NCBI GenBank assembly: GCA_023422835.1
Contig: JAFAGI010000013.1
Location: forward strand, 233,282-297,281
Length of the DNA stretch: 64,000 nucleotides
Source of the DNA: Bacteroidota bacterium
Lineage (GTDB): Bacteria > Bacteroidota > Bacteroidia > Chitinophagales > Chitinophagaceae
Direction of reading: 5' to 3'
Positions 11,076 through 20,962 of the stretch are shown here, one piece after another; within the stretch, counting starts at the first letter, position 1, and each line of letters begins with the position of its first letter. The notes beneath the pieces were generated by a model, which saw only the letters and a list, made by a program, of their open reading frames with translations, was not told the DNA's origin and searched no databases. The position numbers were made by a program, and so were the translations under genes.

Positions 11076-11651
11076 TTAAGCCTCTTTGTGAGGCTTATGT
11101 TGCTTCAGCCTTATTTTTTTATAAATATCAATAGCTGCAAATAGTACTGCTATCAGCAGTATAATGCCTACCAGGGCATAGAGCAGGCTCAATGAACTTT
11201 TTACTACTGCCAGAAATACAACAGCTACCAGTATCACCGTGGCTACTTCGTTCCAGATGCGGAGTTGTTGTGAAGTGATCTTGTAAACATTGCGCATTTG
11301 CTGTTGAAGAATTTTATGAAGTGAATAATTATACCAGTAAAACAAAACCACTAGTATAAGTTTTATCAACAGCCACAACATACTTCCTTCAAAAAGGTAA
11401 CGCCAGTAGCCGCGTTCGATCAGCAACCAGGTGCCGGTGATTAAAGAAATAACAGCAGATGGAATGGTGATGCCGTACCACAGGCGCTTTGCCATCACGT
11501 TGAACTGCTTTGTCATGATGGCGCGCGCATTGCTATCCGGCTGTTCCTGCGCCTCTATGTTATAGATAAAAAGCCTGGGCAGATAAAAAATTCCCGCAAA
11601 CCAACAGACAACAAACACTATATGTGTAGCTTTTAAATATAAGTAGGTCAT
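11076..11651 (-). CDS. hemJ: HemJ-type protoporphyrinogen IX oxidase (CopD-like membrane protein)
   Basis: Small integral membrane protein of 191 residues with about five hydrophobic segments. The start MTYLYLKATHIVFVVCWFAG carries the conserved histidine of the HemJ (UPF0093) family at residue 10. The family oxidises protoporphyrinogen IX to protoporphyrin IX, the step before ferrochelatase. The next minus-strand gene upstream is hemH, followed further upstream by hemD, so a haem cluster is evident. The spacing to hemH is filled by an intergenic repeat. Confidence 0.88.
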   Translation of the reverse strand: MTYLYLKATHIVFVVCWFAGIFYLPRLFIYNIEAQEQPDSNARAIMTKQFNVMAKRLWYGITIPSAVISLITGTWLLIERGYWRYLFEGSMLWLLIKLILVVLFYWYNYSLHKILQQQMRNVYKITSQQLRIWNEVATVILVAVVFLAVVKSSLSLLYALVGIILLIAVLFAAIDIYKKIRLKQHKPHKEA

Positions 11652-11679
11652 TTTAAATTACAGATTACAGATTAACAAA

Positions 11680-11800
11680 TTTCAGATTACTACTTCATTG
11701 TTCATTGCATAAAACTCTCCCGTCATTTCAGCTTTTAGCAATCAGCGTTCAGTTTAAACTCTCCACTGTGCACTTCATTATCAACTATCCATTGTCAATT
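11680..11800 (-). repeat. Intergenic repeat, copy B (after hemH)
   Basis: In reverse orientation this shares a perfect 25-base block (11776-11800) and a perfect 20-base block (11733-11752) with copy A at 8580-8674. It begins five bases after the hemH stop, so both copies start at the end of a gene and read in the same direction as that gene. Confidence 0.8.
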
Positions 11801-11805
11801 GTCCA

Positions 11806-12831
11806 TTAATCAATATCAACTTCCCTCACCAATTCCGCAACAGTGTCTACCCAAAGCTTATCTGTATTCAGGCACGGAATATAGGTATAGCTTTCTCCGC
11901 CGCTGTGTAAAAATTCTTTTTTCCCTTCCACGGCTATTTCTTCCAAGGTTTCCAGGCAATCGCTCACAAAAGCAGGGCACACGATCAGCAATTTTTTTAC
12001 GCCTTCACCGGGTAATTGCTGTAGACGCTCCTGTGTACTTGGCGCCAGCCAGGGATCGCGCAGCAAGCGGCTCTGGTAGCTTATCTGCCACTGGTCTTTG
12101 CTCAGTGCTAATTTTTTGGCTACCAGTTCTGTAGTAATAGTGAGCTGGTGCCTGTAACAGGTTTTGTGAGATTCACTGGCTTTGTAGCAGCAATTTTCCA
12201 CCTGCATGCAGTGGCTCTTAGTAGGGTCTGATTTTAAAATGTGCCGTTCCGGAATGCCGTGATAGCTAAACAGCAACTGGTCGTAGTCTTGCGACAGGTA
12301 TGGTTGAATGCTTTGCGCCAGGGCATTAATGTAGGAAGGATGTTTATAATAGGGAGCCACCACTTTCAGTGCAAAAGAATATTTTTTCTTTTTATAAACT
12401 GTACGCATGTGTTCCACAGCCGTTTCGTAGCTGCTCATGGCATAGTGGGGGTAAAGCGGTACCAGTATTACCTCTTCCAGGTTTGGCTCACGCTGAAGCA
12501 GGTCGTTGTAAGCCGCTTCAGGTGTAGGATTCCCGTACCGCATAGAGATGGTCACCGGGCCTTCAAAATGTTCCTGCACCTTATCTCTCAATTGCCTGGT
12601 CAATTCTATCAGTGGCGAGCCTTCCTTCCACCAGATAGACTCATAGGCTTTGGCAGATTTAGGCGCTCTGAAAGGAGAGATAATGCCGCGCACAAGCAGG
12701 AAGCGAAGCAGGAAAGGCTTATCTATTACTCTTTCATCCATCAGGAATTCATTGAGGTACCTGCGCACATCGGGCACAGACGTGCTGTCTGGCGAGCCGA
12801 GATTCATTAAAACAATGCCTTTTTTTGCCAT
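11806..12831 (-). CDS. hemH: Ferrochelatase
   Basis: Inserts Fe2+ into protoporphyrin IX, the last step of haem b synthesis. It has 341 residues from the ATG at 12831; a TTG three codons upstream is an unlikely alternative start. Family signatures are GIVLMNLGSP near the N-terminus and the metal-binding histidine in LLFSYHGIPERH, plus SYQSRLLRDPWLAPST in the C-terminal half. A promoter-like -7 box enclosed by a palindrome lies about 50 bases upstream and suggests dedicated regulation. The neighbours hemJ and hemD belong to the same pathway. Confidence 0.95.
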   Translation of the reverse strand: MAKKGIVLMNLGSPDSTSVPDVRRYLNEFLMDERVIDKPFLLRFLLVRGIISPFRAPKSAKAYESIWWKEGSPLIELTRQLRDKVQEHFEGPVTISMRYGNPTPEAAYNDLLQREPNLEEVILVPLYPHYAMSSYETAVEHMRTVYKKKKYSFALKVVAPYYKHPSYINALAQSIQPYLSQDYDQLLFSYHGIPERHILKSDPTKSHCMQVENCCYKASESHKTCYRHQLTITTELVAKKLALSKDQWQISYQSRLLRDPWLAPSTQERLQQLPGEGVKKLLIVCPAFVSDCLETLEEIAVEGKKEFLHSGGESYTYIPCLNTDKLWVDTVAELVREVDID

Positions 12832-12872
12832 GTAATTCAAAGTGTATCATTCACCGCATGGTGAAGTTATGT

Positions 12873-12910
12873 GTAATGTTCAAAAATAAACATTACAAAT
12901 GTAATTCAAA
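12873..12910 (-). promoter_or_regulatory. hemH promoter with palindromic operator candidate
   Basis: On the minus strand GTAATGTT, TATTTTTG and AACATTAC follow one another. The middle octamer fits the -7 consensus TAnnTTTG and the flanks are a perfect 8-bp inverted repeat (12873-12880 and 12889-12896). A TTTG box lies at 12907-12910, with an 18-base spacer. A third half-site GTAAT at 12901-12905 forms a second palindrome, ATTAC-AAAT-GTAAT. No regulator can be named. Confidence 0.5.
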
Positions 12911-12960
12911 AAGGTTATTGAATCTAGCCAAAAGAGAATTGTAGTTAAAGATGACAGAGT

Positions 12961-13782
12961 TCAGACTTTTACTTTAGAGGCCTGTTTTTTCCCGTTTTTA
13001 TTTTGAATTTTTTGCTGTAAAAACCGGTCGATAGCTACAGCCATATTCGGACTGTCGGGTGCAGGGCTCGCTATCACTACATGTAAGCCTACTTCTTCTG
13101 CTTTCTTCAAAGTATTCGGGCCAAATGTACCGATGTTGGTTTTTTGAAGTTTGTCTTTTACATTGGCTTCCATGGCAGCAGCTATGCCGCTTGGTGTAAA
13201 GAAGCAAACAATATCATAGTCGTCCTGCAATATTTCGGCAATGTTGTTGTCAACAGTGCGGTACATAAACGCCAGCCTGTATTCACAGTTGTGGTCTTTC
13301 AGCCATTTTTCTATTTCTTTATCCTGCTGGTTTTCGCTGCACACATAGAGAAAGTTCATTTCTTCTTTGTGCTTATTGATCACATCAAACAGGGTTTTAT
13401 TAGTGCCGTGGGCTCCGAAGAATACTTTTCTTTTCCGGTAAAGGATAAATTTTTGCAGGTAAAGCGCTACTGCTTCGGATACACAGAAGTATTTGGTATC
13501 CTGGCTCACGTTTACTTTCAGTTCTTCACACACCCTGAAAAAATGGTCAATGGCGTGGCGGCTGGTGAATATAACGGCTTTGAAAGCAGTGATGTCTGTC
13601 TTCTGTTTCCTGAATTCTTTGCCTGTAAGCCCGTCCAGACGAATGAAAGGATGAAACGTAAGTTTTGCATTGTATTTTTCCTCCAATACAAAGTAAGGAG
13701 ATTTTTCACTGGCAGGATTAGGCTGAGAAATTAAAATTTTTATTCCGTTTGTTGCTTCGTTACTTTCTTCACGTTTTGCCAT
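12961..13782 (-). CDS. hemD: Uroporphyrinogen-III synthase
   Basis: Cyclises hydroxymethylbilane to uroporphyrinogen III. It has 273 residues from the ATG at 13782; the upstream in-frame TTG is not preferred. The family is poorly conserved. Recognition rests on the two-lobed HemD pattern with AVIFTSRHAIDHFF in the first lobe and DYDIVCFFTPSGIAAAME followed by IGTFGPNTLKKAEEVG in the second. The C-terminus is basic. The gene is placed with hemH and hemJ and with the DUF4271 membrane protein, the usual Bacteroidota partner of hemD. Confidence 0.87.
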   Translation of the reverse strand: MAKREESNEATNGIKILISQPNPASEKSPYFVLEEKYNAKLTFHPFIRLDGLTGKEFRKQKTDITAFKAVIFTSRHAIDHFFRVCEELKVNVSQDTKYFCVSEAVALYLQKFILYRKRKVFFGAHGTNKTLFDVINKHKEEMNFLYVCSENQQDKEIEKWLKDHNCEYRLAFMYRTVDNNIAEILQDDYDIVCFFTPSGIAAAMEANVKDKLQKTNIGTFGPNTLKKAEEVGLHVVIASPAPDSPNMAVAIDRFLQQKIQNKNGKKQASKVKV

Positions 13783-13830
13783 AATCAATAATACAATTCT
13801 AAAGTTTATGTCTTCCTTGATCTGTTAATC

Positions 13831-14811
13831 TTATGTCAAGCCTCTTGCGTTGATTTGTTCTGTTAAAAACTTATAAGTAACAAGTATCGGGATGAATTCG
13901 ACAGCGCAAAGGTAAATAAAAAAATGGAACGCTTTGATTTTTAAATTGTTTTTGATTAGTATGAACGAAACGAAATACCGGTAGAGCAACAGTAGTATAA
14001 ATACAACTATTAATACTGAAAAAACTTTCTGTACCAGCGGGTCCATGGTGGGGTTGTCGCGGAAAGCAATGAACATAAGTAAAAATAACAGCAAAATGCC
14101 GGTGAATTTATTTACCATAAATACAATATGGGTATAGGTAGATACTGCTTCACCCGCGTTGAACAGGTAGCCGCTTAGCTTCAGTACAACAAATTTCACC
14201 ATATATACGGAGGCAAGTATTCCTGAAAAAATAGCCCATAGCTCCCAAAGATTATAAGCCTGCACGCTGTGTTGAATAAACAAAGCCACAGTAAGGCCGC
14301 CGCAAAGCACAAACAGCAGGTTAAGTAAAAAGGAAGGGAATTGGCCTCGCGCCAGATTTTCACGCGTTTGGGAAAGGCGGTAGCCGGGTTGGGTAAAGGA
14401 TTGCAGGAAGCCCATGAAATAATCATCGAAAAAGTACATGACAATACCCAGCAGCAGAAACATGCCGGCAAGAATGTAAAATAAAACATCCTTGTTGCGG
14501 TGAATGTGGGGTTCGTTGATGGATAAAATGCTTTTCTCATTGAGCTGTAATCCGGGTGATGCAAAAAGCCTTTGCTCAAAACTTTTGGAGAAAATAGCCG
14601 TATCGCCGTGTTTGCGTGCTGCAATGTTGTCGTAGTAAGAAATAAATTTTTTATATAAAATGCTGTCGGGCACTTTTATTGTACTCACCTGCAATGAGTG
14701 CAAAGTATCGTTTGCACGGGCAGTTGCTGAAGTGTCGCGTCGCTGCGCAGATGATTGTACAATCAATAGCGCTGCAAGCATGAGAGTAAATATCGCCCTG
14801 CATTGAATCAT
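13831..14811 (-). CDS. DUF4271 membrane protein
   Basis: Conserved Bacteroidota membrane protein of 326 residues. A signal peptide is likely at residues 1-22 (ending VQSSAQ). A soluble stretch of about 100 residues is followed by six to seven hydrophobic segments from about residue 105 to the end, with a YFFDDYFMGFLQSF motif after the first. DUF4271 genes commonly precede hemD, as here (49-base gap on the same strand). The function is unknown; a link to haem or to the membrane is only contextual. Confidence 0.75.
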   Translation of the reverse strand: MIQCRAIFTLMLAALLIVQSSAQRRDTSATARANDTLHSLQVSTIKVPDSILYKKFISYYDNIAARKHGDTAIFSKSFEQRLFASPGLQLNEKSILSINEPHIHRNKDVLFYILAGMFLLLGIVMYFFDDYFMGFLQSFTQPGYRLSQTRENLARGQFPSFLLNLLFVLCGGLTVALFIQHSVQAYNLWELWAIFSGILASVYMVKFVVLKLSGYLFNAGEAVSTYTHIVFMVNKFTGILLLFLLMFIAFRDNPTMDPLVQKVFSVLIVVFILLLLYRYFVSFILIKNNLKIKAFHFFIYLCAVEFIPILVTYKFLTEQINARGLT

Positions 14812-14973
14812 GTGGCAAATATATAAAATGTGTTTTGATGCATGGGAAGATTCGAAACATTCTTAGTTAAATTTAATAAATAAAGATGCGCTTTGCAAAA
14901 ACTGCATGAAGCTTGTGGTGTATGATAGCGATACACATAATTGAAACAAACTATTACCACTAAAACCTAAACT

Positions 14974-15414
14974 ATGAAGCAGGAAATAATCAAACTGATA
15001 GAAGAACAACTGAATGCATCCCTGGCCAACCTGGAAAGCTACAGCGAAGGGCTGCGAACAGCTGCTGACCTGGATGAAGAAGAAACCCGCGAGCTGGACG
15101 ATTATTCGCAGCAGGCAGAAGACCGGGACATGGAAGCCCGCATGAAACAGCAGGCATTGATGGTCGGCGAAAGTATTAACTGGCTGAATGCACATGCCGC
15201 CACTACATCAGAAGTTGTAGAACCCGGCGCACTGGTAGAAACTAAAGATACCTGGCTGTATTTTGGTATTCCTTTGCCCAATATGGAAATAAAAGGAAAA
15301 AAGCTGGTAGGCGTGTCAGAAGATGCACCAGCATTTGAAGAAATGCAAGGCAAAAAGAAGGGCGACAAAATAATGCTGGGAGATCAGAAACTTAACATTG
15401 AGGCTATCTATTGA
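14974..15414 (+). CDS. GreA/GreB C-terminal-like small protein
   Basis: Acidic soluble protein of 146 residues. Residues of about 1-75 are charged and helical, possibly a coiled coil, with several EE/DE pairs. Residues of about 85-146 (WLYFGIPLPNMEIKGKKL, then GKKKGDKIML) resemble the FKBP-like C-terminal domain of GreA/GreB and Rnk, which docks on RNA polymerase. It is on the same strand as rpoB and 254 bases upstream of it. Whether it binds RNA polymerase is not known. A weak GAGC-TTAG-GCTC hairpin follows its stop. Confidence 0.6.
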   Translation: MKQEIIKLIEEQLNASLANLESYSEGLRTAADLDEEETRELDDYSQQAEDRDMEARMKQQALMVGESINWLNAHAATTSEVVEPGALVETKDTWLYFGIPLPNMEIKGKKLVGVSEDAPAFEEMQGKKKGDKIMLGDQKLNIEAIY

Positions 15415-15527
15415 TTAGAGAAATATTGAGCTTAGGCTCTTTGAATTGCCAGTGATGAAAGGTGATGTAAAAGGTTTTTAACAAGAATTTAATAAGATAT
15501 GCCGACCTGGTAGTGGATTAATTTCAT

Positions 15528-15558
15528 TTTGCATATCAGAAATTATGTATTACCTTTG
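15528..15558 (+). promoter_or_regulatory. Bacteroidota-type promoter of rpoB
   Basis: TTTG at 15528-15531, 19 bases, then TACCTTTG at 15551-15558. Both boxes match the consensus. The predicted transcript begins near 15565 and has a 5' leader of about 100 bases before the rpoB ATG. This shows that rpoB is transcribed on its own rather than from an rplJL promoter. Confidence 0.8.
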
Positions 15559-15668
15559 CAGACCTTAGAAAAAAATCAGACTTTCCCTGTTGTGGACAAT
15601 GCGCGCAAATACTGTTCCTCCAGATGTAAGTTGGATAATATTTTTACATAAACCGGTTAAAATATAAT

Positions 15669-18600
15669 ATGTCATCTACTAAAGTTCAAAACAACAGGAT
15701 CAATTTTGGTAAAACAAAACATCTTGCTGGCACTCCTGATTTATTAGACATTCAATTAGAATCTTTCCGGGAATTTTTTCAGTTAGAAACTACTCCGGAC
15801 AAGCGCAACAACGAAGGCCTTTTCCGCGTTTTTAAAGAAAACTTCCCTATTTCCGATACAAGAAACATTTTTGTATTGGAGTTTCTCGATTATTTCGTAG
15901 ATCCGCCCCGCTACTCCATAGATGAGTGTATGGAGCGCGGACTAACCTATGCAGTTCCGCTGAAAGCCAAGCTGCGTCTGAGCTGTAACGATGAAGAGCA
16001 CGTTGACTTCCAGACCATTGTTCAGGATGTATTCCTGGGTAATATCCCTTACATGACCCCGCGCGGCACTTTTGTGATCAACGGCGCTGAGCGTGTGGTG
16101 GTATCGCAGCTTCACCGTTCTCCCGGCGTTTTCTTCGGGCAGTCAACACACCCCAACGGTACCAAGATCTACTCTGCACGCGTTATCCCTTTCAAAGGTG
16201 CGTGGATGGAATTTGCTACAGACATTAATAATGTAATGTATGCATACATAGACCGTAAAAAGAAATTTCCCGTAACTACTTTACTTCGTTCCATTGGTTA
16301 CGAAACAGATAAAGACATCCTGGAATTGTTTGGCATGGCTTCTGAAGTAAGCGCAGACAAGAAATCCCTGGAAGAATATATAGGCCAGAAGCTGGCCGCC
16401 CGCGTATTGCGTACCTGGGTAGAAGATTTCGTGGATGAAGATACCGGCGAGGTGGTTTCCATTGAGCGTAATGAAGTGGTATTGGAGCGCGATACAATTA
16501 TTGATGAAGACACGATTGATGCCATCCTGGATTGTGAGGTAAAGAGTGTATTCGTACAACGCGAAGATGTTAGCGGAGACTATGCTATTATCTACAACAC
16601 ATTAAACAAAGATACTTCCAACTCTGAGCTGGAAGCCGTACAACATATTTACCGCCAGTTGCGCGGCGCTGATGCTCCGGATAATGAGACAGCACGCGGC
16701 ATTATTGAAAAATTGTTCTTTAGCGATAAACGTTACGATCTCGGTGAAGTAGGACGCTACAAGATCAATAAGAAATTAGAGGTAAAACAAAACCTGAATG
16801 TAAAAGTTCTTACCAAAGAAGATATCATTGAGATCATTAAATACCTGGTAAGGCTTACCAACAATAAAGCTGAGATTGACGATATAGACCACCTGAGCAA
16901 CCGCCGCGTACGTACAGTAGGCGAGCAGTTATACGCTCAGTTCGGCGTAGGCCTCGCAAGGATGGCGCGTACCATCCGCGAACGCATGAACGTAAGAGAC
17001 AATGAGGTGTTCACACCGGTAGACCTGATTAACGCAAGAACGCTCTCTTCTGTTATCAACTCATTCTTCGGTACATCGCAGCTTTCACAATTCCTGGATC
17101 AGACAAACCCACTTTCTGAGATCACGCACAAACGCCGTATTTCTGCCTTAGGCCCCGGCGGCCTGAGCCGTGAAAGAGCAGGCTTTGAGGTGAGAGACGT
17201 ACACTACTCCCACTACGGACGTCTTTGTACCATTGAAACTCCGGAAGGACCAAACATTGGCCTGATCTCTACGCTTTGTGTACACGCTAAGATCAATGAC
17301 ATGGGCTTTATTGAGACTCCTTACCACAAAGTAAACGATGGTAAAGTAGATCTGAAGACTATGAAATTCCTGAGCGCTGAAGAAGAGGATGAAGCAAGAA
17401 TTGCACAGAGCAGCGTGGAACTTACAGATAAAGGAGAATTTGTAGAAGACAGGATCATCAGCCGCGAAACAGGCGATTTCCCTGTGCTTGACAAAGAAGA
17501 AGTACAGTACATGGATGTAGCGCCAAACCAGATCGTTGGACTGAGCGCTTCCCTGATTCCTTTTCTCGAACATGATGATGCCAACCGTGCCCTTATGGGA
17601 TCAAACATGCAGCGTCAGGCAGTGCCCCTGTTGAAACCACAAAACCCGATCGTGGGTACAGGCCTCGAGGGTGTGGCTGCACGCGATGCACGAATACAGA
17701 TACATGCAGAAGGCGACGGTGTGATAGAATTTGTGGATGCAAAAGAAGTACATGTAAGGTACAACCGCAATGATGCCGACAGGCTGATAAGCTTTGACGA
17801 TGACCTAATCGTATACAAACTTACCAAATTTATAAAAACCAACCAGGCTACTTCCATTATCCTGCGCCCCGCAGTTGTAAAAGGCCAGAAGGTGAAAAAA
17901 GGAGATTTCCTTACTGAAGGTTATGCAACAAAAGGCGGAGAGCTGGCCCTGGGCCGTAACCTCCAGGTTGCATTCATGCCTTGGAAAGGCTACAACTTTG
18001 AGGATGCTATCGTAATCAACGAAAAAGTGGTACGTGAAGACCTGTTCACCTCTGTACACATTGATGAGTATGAGCTTGAAGTGCGCGATACCAAGCTGGG
18101 TGAGGAAGAATTAACACCCGATATTCCCAACGTTTCTGAAGAGGCTACCAAAGACTTGGATGAAAACGGTATTATCCGCATCGGCGCTACCGTTCGCGAG
18201 GGCGATATCCTTATCGGGAAAATTACACCGAAAGGAGAATCTGATCCTACACCGGAAGAAAAACTGCTTCGCGCTATCTTCGGCGATAAAGCCGGTGACG
18301 CAAAAGATGCTTCGCTGAAAGCGCCAAATGGCACCGAAGGTGTGGTGATCAATAAAAAATTATTCCAGAGAGCGAAAAAAGACAAGAACAGCAAGCTGCG
18401 TGAAAAATCACAGCTTGATAAAATTGAAGCCGGGCACAATAAGAATGAAGCCGAGCTGAAAGAATTGTTGCTGAATAAATTGCAGACACTTCTGAAAGAT
18501 AAAACTTCTGCCGGCATTAGCAATAACTTTGGTGAAGTGCTGATACCGAAGGGTTCTAAATTCAATCAAAAGAATTTAGGTTCTATCGATTATCAAAACG

Positions 18601-19475
18601 TGAACCCGCTGGGATGGACCGGCGATGACAGCATTGATAACAGCATCAACATTCTGTTGCACAACTATAACATCAAATACAACGAAGAACTTGGCCGTTA
18701 CAAAAGAGAGAAATTCAATATTTCCATCGGTGACGAATTGCCTGCAGGTGTATTGAAGCTTGCTAAAGTATATATTGCAGTAAAGCGCAAGCTGAAAGTA
18801 GGTGATAAAATGGCAGGCCGACACGGTAACAAAGGTATTGTAGCCAAGATCGTTCGCCAGGAAGATATGCCGTTCCTCGAAGACGGTACTCCTGTTGATA
18901 TTGTATTAAACCCGCTAGGTGTACCTTCCCGTATGAACCTGGGACAGATCTATGAAACTATTCTCGGATGGTGTGGTAAGCAACTCAATGTAAAGTTTGC
19001 CACTCCAATCTTCGACGGTGCTATGCCGGAAGAGATCAGCGCATATTGCGAAAAGGCCGGCATACCTCAAATGGGGCATACTTATCTTTATGATGGTGAA
19101 ACGGGCGACCGCTTCCATCAGAAAGCTACCGTGGGTGTGATCTATATGATCAAGCTTCATCACATGGTAGACGATAAGATGCACGCACGTTCAATCGGGC
19201 CATACAGCCTGATCACACAGCAGCCGCTGGGTGGTAAAGCACAGTTTGGCGGACAGCGTTTTGGTGAGATGGAGGTTTGGGCGCTTGAAGCATACGGTGC
19301 ATCTAACATCCTGCAGGAATTGCTTACCATTAAGTCTGATGATATCATCGGCCGCGCGAAAACTTACGAAGCGATCGTGAAAGGCGATAACGTACCAAGG
19401 CCGGGCGTTCCTGAATCATTCAATGTATTGATCCATGAACTGAGAGGTCTGGGACTTGACCTGAAGTTTGAATAA
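15669..19475 (+). CDS. rpoB: DNA-directed RNA polymerase subunit beta
   Basis: Catalytic subunit of RNA polymerase, 1268 residues, normal for Bacteroidota. Landmarks are [11 protein letters not shown], the rifampicin region [17 protein letters not shown] followed by [19 protein letters not shown], then PEGPNIGLI, the [21 protein letters not shown] block, and the C-terminal [20 protein letters not shown]. Positions equivalent to E. coli D516, H526 and S531 are wild type, so no rifampicin-resistance change is seen there. Oddly, no ribosomal protein genes precede it and no rpoC follows. It has its own promoter and a terminator right after the stop. Confidence 0.99.
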   Translation: MSSTKVQNNRINFGKTKHLAGTPDLLDIQLESFREFFQLETTPDKRNNEGLFRVFKENFPISDTRNIFVLEFLDYFVDPPRYSIDECMERGLTYAVPLKAKLRLSCNDEEHVDFQTIVQDVFLGNIPYMTPRGTFVINGAERVVVSQLHRSPGVFFGQSTHPNGTKIYSARVIPFKGAWMEFATDINNVMYAYIDRKKKFPVTTLLRSIGYETDKDILELFGMASEVSADKKSLEEYIGQKLAARVLRTWVEDFVDEDTGEVVSIERNEVVLERDTIIDEDTIDAILDCEVKSVFVQREDVSGDYAIIYNTLNKDTSNSELEAVQHIYRQLRGADAPDNETARGIIEKLFFSDKRYDLGEVGRYKINKKLEVKQNLNVKVLTKEDIIEIIKYLVRLTNNKAEIDDIDHLSNRRVRTVGEQLYAQFGVGLARMARTIRERMNVRDNEVFTPVDLINARTLSSVINSFFGTSQLSQFLDQTNPLSEITHKRRISALGPGGLSRERAGFEVRDVHYSHYGRLCTIETPEGPNIGLISTLCVHAKINDMGFIETPYHKVNDGKVDLKTMKFLSAEEEDEARIAQSSVELTDKGEFVEDRIISRETGDFPVLDKEEVQYMDVAPNQIVGLSASLIPFLEHDDANRALMGSNMQRQAVPLLKPQNPIVGTGLEGVAARDARIQIHAEGDGVIEFVDAKEVHVRYNRNDADRLISFDDDLIVYKLTKFIKTNQATSIILRPAVVKGQKVKKGDFLTEGYATKGGELALGRNLQVAFMPWKGYNFEDAIVINEKVVREDLFTSVHIDEYELEVRDTKLGEEELTPDIPNVSEEATKDLDENGIIRIGATVREGDILIGKITPKGESDPTPEEKLLRAIFGDKAGDAKDASLKAPNGTEGVVINKKLFQRAKKDKNSKLREKSQLDKIEAGHNKNEAELKELLLNKLQTLLKDKTSAGISNNFGEVLIPKGSKFNQKNLGSIDYQNVNPLGWTGDDSIDNSINILLHNYNIKYNEELGRYKREKFNISIGDELPAGVLKLAKVYIAVKRKLKVGDKMAGRHGNKGIVAKIVRQEDMPFLEDGTPVDIVLNPLGVPSRMNLGQIYETILGWCGKQLNVKFATPIFDGAMPEEISAYCEKAGIPQMGHTYLYDGETGDRFHQKATVGVIYMIKLHHMVDDKMHARSIGPYSLITQQPLGGKAQFGGQRFGEMEVWALEAYGASNILQELLTIKSDDIIGRAKTYEAIVKGDNVPRPGVPESFNVLIHELRGLGLDLKFE

Positions 19476-19496
19476 GCTTTATTAAATTAATATGAA

Positions 19497-19522
19497 AGGC
19501 CTGTGTAATGCAGGTCTTTTTT
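19497..19522 (+). terminator. Intrinsic terminator of rpoB
   Basis: AGGCCTG (19497-19503) pairs with CAGGTCT (19511-19517) with one G-T wobble, followed by a run of T. It lies 21 bases after the rpoB stop and confirms that no rpoC is co-transcribed. Confidence 0.8.
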
Positions 19523-19705
19523 GTTGGCTGCAAGTATATGATTCATGCGAGGAAAGTATGTGCAATGAAGGGATTTGCCGTCATGCATCTCCTATACGTA
19601 GCAAGTTATATAATAAACGCAAAAAGGTAATTGTAAACCGTCTCATATTAATGCACAGGGTATTTGATTCTGCCAATATTAGCAGTCAATAGGTTTACTT
19701 ATTCA

Positions 19706-20953
19706 TTATCCCCTTTCGTTACTTCCCTGTTCTTTCTTCTCCCTCAATATCAAATTCAAAACAATGCCTACAATACTGCACAGCCCAATGCCAGACATCT
19801 GAAAAGACCCTATCTCAAAGTGTGCGCCGCCGATGCCCAGTACCAGTATTACAGAGGCGATGATCTGGTTTTTGGTGTTCATTAAATTTACTTTGGCATT
19901 GATCATGGTATTTACGCCCACTGCTGCAATAGAGCCGAACAGCAACAGCATTACACCACCCAGCACAGGCTTGGGTATAGAGGTAAGTAAAGCCGTAAGC
20001 ACGCCGATAAAAGAAACTACAATGGCTGTAATGGCAGATATCCTCAATACTTTCGGGTTGGTGACCTTGGTAAGTTGTATAGCGCCTGTTACTTCCGCAT
20101 AGGTAGTGCTGGGCGGCCCACCGATAAAAGAAGCAAAGAAGCTCCCTACGCCATCCCCCATTAGTGTGCGGTGCAAGCCGGGTTCTTTAATGAAATTTTT
20201 ACCTGCCACGTTGCCAATTGCGTAAATGTTGCCAACATGCTCTACTATCGGCGCTATGGCCACCGGCGCTATGTATAGGATGGCCTGCCAGTCAAATGCC
20301 GGCAATATTACCGGCGGCACGCTCAGCCAGCCTGCATTGTGAATGCCTGACGTATCTACATGCCCCGTAAAATAAGCAGCCAGGTAGCCGGCAACCAGCG
20401 CTGTAAAAATGGGAATCAGCTTCAGCATGCCTTTACCGTACATCACTGTTGCTACGGCCGTGAGCAACGTGATCAATGCAATACCCCAGTTCTCGCCGGC
20501 ATTGCTTACGGCGATAGGTGCCAGTGAAAGGCCGATAACCATGATCACTGGCCCGATGACTACCGGCGGGAATAATTTATCAATAAAACCGGTGCCGAAA
20601 TATTTTACCAGTAAACCAAACAGGAAATACATGACGCCCACAGCTACCAATCCTGACAAAGTATTTTCATAACCATAGGCAACAATTGCCAGCGGTATGG
20701 GTGCAATAAATGCGAAGCTGCTACCCAGGAATACCGGCACCTTACCTTTGGTGATCAGGTGAAAAATTAAGGTAGAAATACCCGCAGCCAGTAAAGCAAT
20801 CGCGGGCGAAAAACTCTTATAGGTTTCAGGAAAATCGGTGATGCCTTTCTTCGCCAGCTCGGTCTCTACACCGCTGGTTACAAGTATGGGTACCAGCACG
20901 GTTGCACCGAAAGCGACAAACATAAACTGTATGCCGAGTATTATATTTTTCAT
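19706..20953 (-). CDS. NCS2 family uracil/xanthine permease
   Basis: Inner-membrane nucleobase:proton symporter of the NCS2 (UraA/XanP) branch, 415 residues with roughly 12-14 hydrophobic segments. The start MKNIILGIQFMFVAFGATVLVP and the GGPPSTTYAEVTGAIQLTKV motif are characteristic of the UraA side. It is nine bases from a second NCS2 permease of the AzgA type and is the last gene of a three-gene minus-strand run with a DUF5020 outer-membrane protein. The cargo (uracil, xanthine or both) cannot be fixed from sequence alone. Confidence 0.9.
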   Translation of the reverse strand: MKNIILGIQFMFVAFGATVLVPILVTSGVETELAKKGITDFPETYKSFSPAIALLAAGISTLIFHLITKGKVPVFLGSSFAFIAPIPLAIVAYGYENTLSGLVAVGVMYFLFGLLVKYFGTGFIDKLFPPVVIGPVIMVIGLSLAPIAVSNAGENWGIALITLLTAVATVMYGKGMLKLIPIFTALVAGYLAAYFTGHVDTSGIHNAGWLSVPPVILPAFDWQAILYIAPVAIAPIVEHVGNIYAIGNVAGKNFIKEPGLHRTLMGDGVGSFFASFIGGPPSTTYAEVTGAIQLTKVTNPKVLRISAITAIVVSFIGVLTALLTSIPKPVLGGVMLLLFGSIAAVGVNTMINAKVNLMNTKNQIIASVILVLGIGGAHFEIGSFQMSGIGLCSIVGIVLNLILREKKEQGSNERG

Positions 20954-20962
20954 CAGCTATGA

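Noticed and set aside
17990..18565. Open frame of 191 codons antisense to rpoB
   Set aside because: It mirrors the codon structure of rpoB, has serine-rich low-complexity content and no homology features.
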